From the NCBI RefSeq assembly GCF_000445065.1, contig NZ_ATHO01000128.1, forward strand, positions 1 through 39,038: DNA of 39,038 bases. The letters are read 5' to 3'. Below the pieces are notes generated by a model. The model made no database searches. It was not told where the DNA came from and was given only the letters and a program-made list of their open reading frames with translations. Position numbers and translations under genes: made by a program. The stretch comes from Sphingobium quisquiliarum P25. Lineage in GTDB: Bacteria; Pseudomonadota; Alphaproteobacteria; Sphingomonadales; Sphingomonadaceae. This document shows positions 33,666-39,038 of the stretch, piece by piece; the first letter of the stretch is position 1, and each line of letters starts with the position of its first letter.

Positions 33666-34216
33666 GGTGCGTCAGCGGCCTGGCGCTGTTGCTGTTCTGC
33701 TGGCCTGCTGGCGTGGAGTCCGCCAATGCGCAGCCGATTGAAGTGCCGGTCGTTCAATTAACGGACGCGCAGTTGGAAGCGCAGCGCGGCGGTTTCGTCA
33801 TCGGCGGCGTCGATATCCGTTTGGGCGTGGAGATGCGAACCTATGTCGGCGGCAGCCTGGTCCTGCAAACCAATGTCAGCTGGAGCGGCCAGGAAAGGAG
33901 TGTCGAGCGTTCGTTCTCCTCGGCGCTGACGACCGCGACCGATGAGACGCTGGCGGCGGCTGGCCTTGGTTCCGGGCTGGAGAAGTATCTCGGTGGCGGC
34001 GGTCTCCTTCTCGCCAACCATGGGCAGACCGTTCTACTTCAGCGCGTGGACGGGTCGTTGCAGACGATGATCCTTAATAGCGCCAGCAATGTCGCGTTGC
34101 GCCAGGAGATTGACGCCCGGCTGGACCTTGGCGGCTTCGTGCCATTTCAGGCGGGGCTTTTGACGAGCAAGCTTGGTGAGACCCTCGGCGAGATGGTGGG
34201 TGCCTATGGACGGTGA
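33662..34216 (+). CDS. Secreted protein with double-glycine leader-like motif (FapE position)
   Basis: This 184-residue protein has a signal peptide ending near ESANA (residue 23), then VVQLTDAQLEAQRGGF (Gly-Gly at 43-44). The sequence L-[ST]-[ED]-A-[EQ]-L-[DE]-x-x-R-G-G is shared with the protein at 32594. The rest is beta-prone with Gly pairs (VIGGVDIRLGVEMRTYVGG). It continues with a helical segment and a Gly-rich KYLGGGGLLLANHG. There is no Cys in the mature part. Its place between the C39 peptidase and the barrel gene equals that of fapE, but no direct similarity to FapE could be judged. It starts with an ATGA overlap with the peptidase stop and overlaps the next gene. Confidence 0.65.
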   Translation: MRCVSGLALLLFCWPAGVESANAQPIEVPVVQLTDAQLEAQRGGFVIGGVDIRLGVEMRTYVGGSLVLQTNVSWSGQERSVERSFSSALTTATDETLAAAGLGSGLEKYLGGGGLLLANHGQTVLLQRVDGSLQTMILNSASNVALRQEIDARLDLGGFVPFQAGLLTSKLGETLGEMVGAYGR

Positions 34217-35453
34217 CCGCATGGTGATCGCCCGTCTGGCCGCAGGTTGCCTGATGCTCTCAGCCGGCGTTTCGCCGCCGCTTGCTCTGGCGCGCGGCGC
34301 AAGTCCAATTGAAGCGCAACTCCAGGCCATGCGCCGGGACCTTGACGCGCAGCGAGCGACGATCGAGGCACAGAATGCGCGAATCTCGTTGCAGGATCGT
34401 GAGATCGCGCGCTTGCGAGCGGACATGGCGGCCGCCGGGCCTGTCGAAGAGAAGGGCACCTCCGCCAAGGCAACGACCCACGCCGAGGCGAGCGCACCAA
34501 CGCAGCCTGTCGGCGAAGCGCCCAGCCTGATCTTCACCGAGCCCAAGGTTGAAGCGTTGCCGGAGGAAGCCGGCGTGCTGACACGGGCAGGGCACCTCAC
34601 ATTCGATCCGTCGATCGAATATAGCACCTCTTCAAGCAACCGGCTGGTGTTTCGTGGCATTGAACTGACGCCGGGCATTCAGATCGGACTGATCGAGGCC
34701 AATGAAGCGGTCCGCAACAGCATCGTTCCCACCGCGACGCTGCGCTACGGCCTGACGAACCGGATCGAGCTGGAGGCGCGGCTGCCCTATCTCTTCCGGT
34801 CTGATCGCGTGGAAGTCGTGCAGCAGCGGGAAAGCAGCATCAGCAGGGTCCTGCATCTGTCGGAACAGCATATCGGCGATGCTGAACTGGCGCTGCGCTA
34901 TCAGCTCAATCAAGCATCGGGCGATCACCCGATCTGGATCGGAAGCCTTCGCGTCAAGATGCCTACCGGCAAGGGGCCGTTCGACATCGCCTACGACGAA
35001 TATGGAGTGGCGCAGGGCCTGGCGACGGGCTCCGGTTTCTGGGCGATGCAGCCGGGCCTTAGCTTCCTGCTGCCATCCGACCCGGCAGTGATTTTCGGCG
35101 GCGTCAGCTACTTACGCAATTTTTCGGCGGACATCGGCCGGGAGATTGGCGGCGTCGCTGTTGGGCGGGTTGATCCAGGCAATGCGATAAACGCGAATCT
35201 GGGTTTTGGCTTCGCCCTTAATCCCCGTTTTTCATTTTCCCTTGGCTATGAGCATAATTATATTTTTCCGACAAAGACGATGATCAATGGCGTGGCGCAG
35301 CGATCGCGATCGATCCAGATCGGCGCCTTTTCCTTCGGCATGTCCTACCGGCTAACCGAAAGGCAGATGCTGAACGTCGCGGTTGAAGTTGGCACGACCG
35401 ACAGCGCGCCTGATGCCAATGTCACGGTCCGCATGCCCTTTTCTGTCCGCTAG
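34206..35453 (+). CDS. Outer-membrane secretion channel, FapF-like
   Basis: This 415-residue protein has a signal peptide (about residues 1-29). A coiled coil follows (about 35-75, with AMRRDLDAQRATIEAQNARI), then an Ala/Thr/Pro linker (78-106), a short segment that could be a plug, and a beta-barrel from about residue 124 to the end. The barrel begins GVLTRAGHLTFDPSIEYSTS and has LRYGLTNRIELEARLPYLFR and DAELALRYQLNQASGDHP, very like FapF of Pseudomonas, a trimeric channel for amyloid subunits. It ends with a final aromatic-poor strand, MPFSVR. ATG at 34206 overlaps the preceding stop; an ATG at 34221 and a TTG at 34173 are alternatives. It closes the five-gene unit. Confidence 0.8.
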   Translation: MDGDRMVIARLAAGCLMLSAGVSPPLALARGASPIEAQLQAMRRDLDAQRATIEAQNARISLQDREIARLRADMAAAGPVEEKGTSAKATTHAEASAPTQPVGEAPSLIFTEPKVEALPEEAGVLTRAGHLTFDPSIEYSTSSSNRLVFRGIELTPGIQIGLIEANEAVRNSIVPTATLRYGLTNRIELEARLPYLFRSDRVEVVQQRESSISRVLHLSEQHIGDAELALRYQLNQASGDHPIWIGSLRVKMPTGKGPFDIAYDEYGVAQGLATGSGFWAMQPGLSFLLPSDPAVIFGGVSYLRNFSADIGREIGGVAVGRVDPGNAINANLGFGFALNPRFSFSLGYEHNYIFPTKTMINGVAQRSRSIQIGAFSFGMSYRLTERQMLNVAVEVGTTDSAPDANVTVRMPFSVR

Positions 35454-35473
35454 GCTGGGCTGGCCCGACCAAG

Positions 35474-35731
35474 ATGGCGAGAATAGCCAGAGCTTATCCG
35501 CCATTCAGTCGCGCAGATATGCGTAACCCCGCGTGCAAGGTGCCCCAGGCACAACTGGAACCTCCGCATAGACAGCGTTACAGACCTCTATGCGGCCAAG
35601 ATCCGGTCTATCTGGCTGAATGCATCCGCGCGATCAACGGGCTCATAGATGAGATCGAAGAGTTCGCTCCGGGAGCGCTTCACCGAAAAGACACCGGAAG
35701 AGGCGCAACGATCATCCCGATGAGAGCATAG
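35474..35731 (+). CDS. Hypothetical short protein, doubtful
   Basis: An 85-residue frame lies in the 317-base gap between the FapF-like gene and tRNA-Val. Its second half (YLAECIRAINGLIDEIEEFA) could be a helix, but the first half is rich in rare-looking Arg codons and there is no clear ribosome-binding site. No family is recognised. It may be a small gene or chance. Confidence 0.25.
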   Translation: MARIARAYPPFSRADMRNPACKVPQAQLEPPHRQRYRPLCGQDPVYLAECIRAINGLIDEIEEFAPGALHRKDTGRGATIIPMRA

Positions 35732-35768
35732 AAAAAGCCCGCTAAGTCACTGACCTAACGGGCTTTTC
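35732..35768. terminator. Bidirectional hairpin terminator
   Basis: AAAAGCCCG (35733-35741) is a perfect inverted repeat of CGGGCTTTT (35759-35767), extended inward by a nearly matched TAAGTCA/TGACCTA. The A-run and T-run on the two sides make it a usable terminator in both directions: for tRNA-Val on the minus strand and for transcripts from the Fap-like operon on the plus strand. Confidence 0.8.
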
Positions 35769-35770
35769 CA

Positions 35771-35845
35771 TGGTGGGCGTGGCAAGGATTGAACTTGCGA
35801 CCCCTGCGATGTCAACACAGTGCTCTACCACTGAGCTACACGCCC
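35771..35845 (-). tRNA. tRNA-Val(GAC)
   Basis: The minus strand gives a complete cloverleaf of 75 bases with encoded CCA. The acceptor stem is GGGCGTG / CACGCCC, the D-arm begins TAGCTCAGTGGTAGAGC, the anticodon stem-loop is CTGTG-TTGACAT-CGCAG with anticodon GAC, and the T-loop segment is GTTCAATCC. The hairpin terminator follows three bases after the CCA end. Confidence 0.97.
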
Positions 35846-35970
35846 ACGGGAGTTGGGCCAATAGCGGGGGGCGCGGGGTGGCGCAAGCGGGAAATTGCGT
35901 CTTTTTCCTAATCTTCTGGACAGGCGATGTTCTGCCCATATGCTGCGGTGCAAAGGGGGTAGACGCAGCC

Positions 35971-37305
35971 ATGATGCCATCGACCACAGCGCCGATTCAA
36001 ACCACGCCGCGCCTGCCATTCTATCGCCAGCTTTATGTCCAGGTGCTCGCCGCCATCACCCTGGGCGTGCTGATCGGCCATTTCTTCCCCGGCGTGGGCG
36101 TGGCTCTCCAACCGCTGGGCGACGCCTTCATCAAGCTGGTCAAGATGATCATCGCGCCGGTTATCTTCCTCACCATCGTCACCGGCATAGCGGGGATGAA
36201 GGAGCTGGGCGCGATCGGCCGGGTCGCGGCAAAGGCCTTCGCCTATTTCCTCACCTTTTCCACCCTGGCGCTGATCGTCGGCCTGCTGGTCGCCAATGTG
36301 GTCCAGCCGGGCGCGGGCCTCAATATCGATCCCGCCAGCCTCGACGCGGGCAAGGTCGCCGAATATCAGCAGCAGGCCCATGCCCGCACGCTGACGGCGT
36401 TCCTGCTGGACATCATTCCCGGCACGCTGATCTCGGCGGTCGCGGACGGGCATAACATCCTGCAAGTGCTGTTCGTCGCCATCCTGTTCGGGATCGCGCT
36501 GATATTGATCGGGGACAAGGCCGATCCGCTGATGCAGCTGCTCGATTCGGCGAGCCACGCTATCTTCAAGCTGGTCTTCATCCTCATGAAAGTCGCGCCG
36601 GTCGGGGCCTTGGGAGCGATGGCTTTCACCATCGGCAAATATGGCATTGGCACGCTCGCCAATCTCGCGGGGCTGGTCGTTACCTTCTATTTGACCTCGC
36701 TGCTGTTCGTCCTGATCGTGCTGGGCGTGGTCGCGCGCCTGGCGGGTTTCAACATCCTGCACCTGATCCGCTATCTGAAGGCAGAGCTGCTGCTGGTGCT
36801 CGGCACATCCTCGTCCGAAGCCGCTTTGCCCAGCCTCATCGAAAAGATGGAGCGCGCCGGGTGCCGCAAGTCCGTGGTCGGGCTGGTCGTGCCCACGGGC
36901 TACAGCTTCAACCTCGACGGCACCAACATCTACATGACGCTCGCCGCCCTGTTCATCGCCCAGGCCACCAACGTCGATCTCAGCCTTGGCCAGCAATTGC
37001 TGTTGCTGCTGGTGGCGATGCTGTCCAGCAAGGGAGCGGCGGGGGTGACTGGAGCGGGCTTCATCACGCTCGCCGCCACGCTGTCGATCGTGCCGTCGGT
37101 TCCGGTCGCTGGCATGACGCTGATCCTGGGCGTCGACCGGTTCATGAGCGAATGCCGCAGCCTCACCAACTTCATCGGCAATGCGGTTGCGACGATCGTG
37201 GTGTCAGCCTGGGAGAAGGGGCTGGACCGGGAGCGATTCGACGCCGCCATGGCTGGCCTGGCGCTGGACCCCACGCCCGACATGCAGGAAGTCGTTCCCG
37301 ATTAG
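35971..37305 (+). CDS. Sodium/proton-dicarboxylate symporter, DctA/GltP family
   Basis: This 444-residue inner-membrane transporter takes up C4-dicarboxylates or glutamate/aspartate together with cations. The family landmarks are present: [20 protein letters not shown] near residue 50, the Ser-rich [17 protein letters not shown] hairpin, [20 protein letters not shown] with the NLDGT motif, and [20 protein letters not shown] in the last core helix. About eight membrane helices and two re-entrant loops fit the length. ATG 35971 (or 35974) is chosen behind AAGGGGG. An in-frame extension back to 35770 would run through the tRNA gene and is excluded. The gene is unrelated to the EPS locus and is a housekeeping neighbour. 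Confidence 0.92.
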   Translation: MMPSTTAPIQTTPRLPFYRQLYVQVLAAITLGVLIGHFFPGVGVALQPLGDAFIKLVKMIIAPVIFLTIVTGIAGMKELGAIGRVAAKAFAYFLTFSTLALIVGLLVANVVQPGAGLNIDPASLDAGKVAEYQQQAHARTLTAFLLDIIPGTLISAVADGHNILQVLFVAILFGIALILIGDKADPLMQLLDSASHAIFKLVFILMKVAPVGALGAMAFTIGKYGIGTLANLAGLVVTFYLTSLLFVLIVLGVVARLAGFNILHLIRYLKAELLLVLGTSSSEAALPSLIEKMERAGCRKSVVGLVVPTGYSFNLDGTNIYMTLAALFIAQATNVDLSLGQQLLLLLVAMLSSKGAAGVTGAGFITLAATLSIVPSVPVAGMTLILGVDRFMSECRSLTNFIGNAVATIVVSAWEKGLDRERFDAAMAGLALDPTPDMQEVVPD

Positions 37306-37378
37306 AGTGCGTGGGCAATTCGGATGGTCTGGAATCGACCGCTAGCGGACGTTCCGCTAAACTGAAATACGTCCCATC

Positions 37379-37711
37379 ATGACTGCATTCGCTTTTGTAG
37401 GTGCCGCGCTCGCGGAAATTGCTGGTTGCTTCGCCTTCTGGGCTTGGCTCAGGCTTGGAAAGTCGGCCTGGTGGATCGCGCCGGGGATCGCATCGCTTTG
37501 TATATTCGCGTATCTATTGACCCTTCCAGATGCAGATCAAGCTGGACGGTCCTATGCCGCTTATGGCGGCGTCTATATTGCTGCGGCGGTGATTTGGCTG
37601 TGGATCGCCGAGGGAGCGAAGCCTGACCGTTGGGACCTTCTAGGCGCAACAGTCTGTCTTGTCGGTGCAGCAATCATCTACTTCGGCCCCCGTTCGGCAA
37701 ATGTCGTCTAA
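37379..37711 (+). CDS. YnfA-family (UPF0060) membrane protein
   Basis: The 110-residue protein has four membrane helices. It shows the pattern of the YnfA family: [20 protein letters not shown] in the first helix and turn, [21 protein letters not shown] in the third, and [20 protein letters not shown] in the fourth. These are small relatives of SMR-type transporters, and some have been linked with efflux of cationic compounds. Length is typical. No clear ribosome-binding site precedes the ATG. It stands alone between the symporter and the convergent receiver gene. Confidence 0.9.
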   Translation: MTAFAFVGAALAEIAGCFAFWAWLRLGKSAWWIAPGIASLCIFAYLLTLPDADQAGRSYAAYGGVYIAAAVIWLWIAEGAKPDRWDLLGATVCLVGAAIIYFGPRSANVV

Positions 37712-37971
37712 CCACCTATCTTCGTCATTCCCGCCTGCGCGGGGACGACGAAATTGTGAACTGGCGGCGCCTGCTAACAACCCATCCAACCTGTTCGGCG
37801 CACATTGAACCTGTCTACACCGCCAGCATTTGCCCGATCGGGACAAGGCGCGGCCTGTTCCTGCACGCGCATGCATATGGGGAAGGCCTCAAGACAACCG
37901 CTTCATACCTCGGCACCGGGTTGCCCCTGCGCAACAACACGGAGCGCAGCCGCTTCAACCCCTCCGCTGGA
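37712..37971. other. Intergenic stretch with REP-like hairpin
   Basis: No gene is seen between the convergent ynfA-like and receiver genes. At 37723-37750 an imperfect inverted repeat, CGTCATTCCCGC...GCGGGGACGACG, forms a GC-rich hairpin with a CTGC loop. It resembles the dispersed REP-like hairpins common in proteobacteria and may act as a terminator for both genes. Confidence 0.5.
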
Positions 37972-38349
37972 TCAGCTCAGCCCGCTCATCGTCGCGCTGC
38001 CGAATATGCGCTCGATCTCCAGCACCAGGTCACGCAGGTGGAAGGGCTTGGAGAGCACCTTGGCCTGCGGCACGGCCTTGCCCGCCTTCAACGTGACGGC
38101 GGCAAAGCCGGTGATAAACATGATCCGCATGTCCGGCGCGACGGATGCGGCGTGCTGCGCCAGTTCGATCCCGTCCATTTCCGGCATGACGATGTCGGTC
38201 AGCAGCAGGTCGAAACGGTCGCTGTTGATGTGCGGCACGGCGTCCGCGCCGTTCGCGACGGCCACGACTTCATAGCCGGACCGCTCCAGCGCGCGGGCCA
38301 GATAGGCGCGCATGCTGTCATCATCCTCGGCCAGCAAAATTCGAACCAT
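37972..38349 (-). CDS. cpdR: Single-domain response regulator, CpdR-like
   Basis: The 125-residue protein is a lone receiver domain. The acidic pocket is in ILLAEDDDSMRAYLARAL (residues 4-21), the phosphoacceptor is Asp52 in LLLTDIVMPEMDG, the switch Thr is Thr80 in MFITGFAAV, and the conserved Lys is Lys101 in LSKPFHLRDL. There is no output domain. Length and the AEDDDSMR / SKPFHLRDLV wording match CpdR of alphaproteobacteria, which when unphosphorylated directs ClpXP to degrade cell-cycle proteins. It is convergent with the YnfA-family gene and divergent from the formylglutamate hydrolase gene. Confidence 0.85.
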   Translation of the reverse strand: MVRILLAEDDDSMRAYLARALERSGYEVVAVANGADAVPHINSDRFDLLLTDIVMPEMDGIELAQHAASVAPDMRIMFITGFAAVTLKAGKAVPQAKVLSKPFHLRDLVLEIERIFGSATMSGLS

Positions 38350-38494
38350 CGCTGCGTCAGTCTCGCCTCTGGCGGCCCACGGCCTGCCTAATACCCATCC
38401 GTCACGGATGGCGCTTCCGGCCTATATATGCGACAAGGCGCGGATATTATCCAGCCGGGTAACCATTTTTGCCGCGCGGGTGAAAGGAGACGAG

Positions 38495-39038
38495 TTGAAC
38501 TATTCCGCGCCGCGGGCTCCGGCCGAAACCACAGCTGCCTACGACCTTTACCGGCCGGACCGGCCGGTCGCACCGGTCGTCATCTCCGTTCCGCATGCCG
38601 GGCGCGACTATGATGGCGCGCTGCTAGGCGCTGCCCGCGTCGAACCGGCCGTGCTGCGGCGACTCGAGGATCGCTGGGCGGATCTTCTCGCTCATCCGCT
38701 GATCGGACAGGGGCATGCCGTGATCGTCGCCCGCGCGCCCCGCGCCCTGATCGACCTCAACCGGCATGAGCGGGAGATCGATCCCGCCATGGTGACCGGC
38801 ATTCCGCGCGACATGCCGCTTCAGACCAGCGCCAAGCTGCGCGGCGGGCTGGGCCTTATCCCGCGCAGGCTGCCGGGTGCTTACGAGCTATGGCGGCGGC
38901 CGGTCGATTGGGCGGAGGTCCAGCGGCGGATCGATACCGTCCACCGGCCCTATCATGCCGCGCTGGGATCGCTGATGCGCGCGGCGCGCGAGGAATATGG
39001 CCACGCCATCCTCATCGACCTTCACTCCATGCCGCCGC
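38495..39038 (+). CDS. N-formylglutamate amidohydrolase, 5' part
   Basis: The frame starts with TTG at 38495, four bases after AAGGAGA, and runs open to the window end (181 codons seen). Visible motifs are VVISVPHAGRDY near residue 35, LIDLNRHEREIDPAMVTG near residue 90, and AILIDLHSMPP at the cut end, all typical of the N-formylglutamate amidohydrolase / FGase family. These metal-dependent enzymes hydrolyse N-formyl-glutamate or related N-formyl amino acids. The missing C-terminal part should be about 100 residues. No ATG start fits upstream. Confidence 0.85.
   Translation, partial: MNYSAPRAPAETTAAYDLYRPDRPVAPVVISVPHAGRDYDGALLGAARVEPAVLRRLEDRWADLLAHPLIGQGHAVIVARAPRALIDLNRHEREIDPAMVTGIPRDMPLQTSAKLRGGLGLIPRRLPGAYELWRRPVDWAEVQRRIDTVHRPYHAALGSLMRAAREEYGHAILIDLHSMPP

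Noticed and set aside
32594..34216. A bacteriocin or RiPP cluster, because of double-glycine motifs next to a C39 peptidase
   Set aside because: The peptidase and both motif-bearing proteins have Sec signal peptides. There is no ABC transporter or modifying enzyme, and the last gene encodes an outer-membrane channel. The Fap-like reading explains all five genes better.
35908..36996. 362-codon open frame on the minus strand across the symporter gene
   Set aside because: The translation is extremely rich in Gln, Asp and Arg with no domain, while the plus strand encodes a complete DctA-family transporter.

Overview
The window looks like chromosomal DNA of a GC-rich alphaproteobacterium, most likely a sphingomonad (Sphingobium/Sphingomonas type). 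This rests on protein style, a CpdR-type regulator and the make-up of the polysaccharide locus. It was not tested by a search. Most of the window is one large exopolysaccharide (EPS) biosynthesis and export locus. It is followed by a compact operon that resembles the Fap functional-amyloid secretion system, and then by ordinary housekeeping genes.

Layout. 1-2523: a complete IS21-family element (istA/istB, terminal repeats) inserted in a family 2 glycosyltransferase gene, of which only the 5' part (2524-2719) remains in the window. 3061-3837: decayed DNA, an IS66 transposase remnant and a short-chain dehydrogenase remnant. 3854-4756: galU. 4806-12421, minus strand: seven tightly overlapping genes, hldE, a family 9 heptosyltransferase-like gene, gmhB, a CgeB-like glycosyltransferase, a Wzx-like flippase, a GT4 and a GT2. 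12556-14871: a large beta-helix lipoprotein, divergent from a small lipoprotein (15038-15487). 15566-18426: the export pair, a co-polymerase/tyrosine kinase and an OPX exporter. 18709-22011: fcl, gmd and a GT4. 22692-29193, plus strand: a WcaI-like GT, a Wzy-like polymerase, a WcaF-like acetyltransferase, a GT4, an AGE-family epimerase and two small membrane proteins. 29119-29553: a VanZ-like membrane protein. 30074-31474: the initiating sugar-phosphate transferase.

Taken together these genes form a Wzx/Wzy-dependent pathway. The WcaJ/GumD-like enzyme loads the first sugar on undecaprenyl phosphate. The glycosyltransferases extend it using UDP-glucose (GalU), GDP-fucose (Gmd/Fcl) and probably an ADP-heptose (HldE/GmhB). 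Wzx flips the unit, the Wzy-like protein polymerises it, and the co-polymerase and OPX protein control length and export. Gene content recalls colanic acid, with added heptose genes.

32053-35453 holds five overlapping or adjacent plus-strand genes: an Asn/Ser-rich secreted protein, a small secreted protein, a periplasmic C39-like cysteine peptidase, another secreted protein, and a coiled-coil plus beta-barrel outer-membrane protein. Order and architecture match fap B/C-D-E-F. Two of the secreted proteins also carry a double-glycine leader-like motif, which suggests they are substrates of the neighbouring peptidase. This is the most interesting part of the window.

35732-39038: a bidirectional terminator, tRNA-Val(GAC), a dicarboxylate symporter, a YnfA-type protein, a CpdR-like receiver and the start of an N-formylglutamate amidohydrolase cut by the window end.
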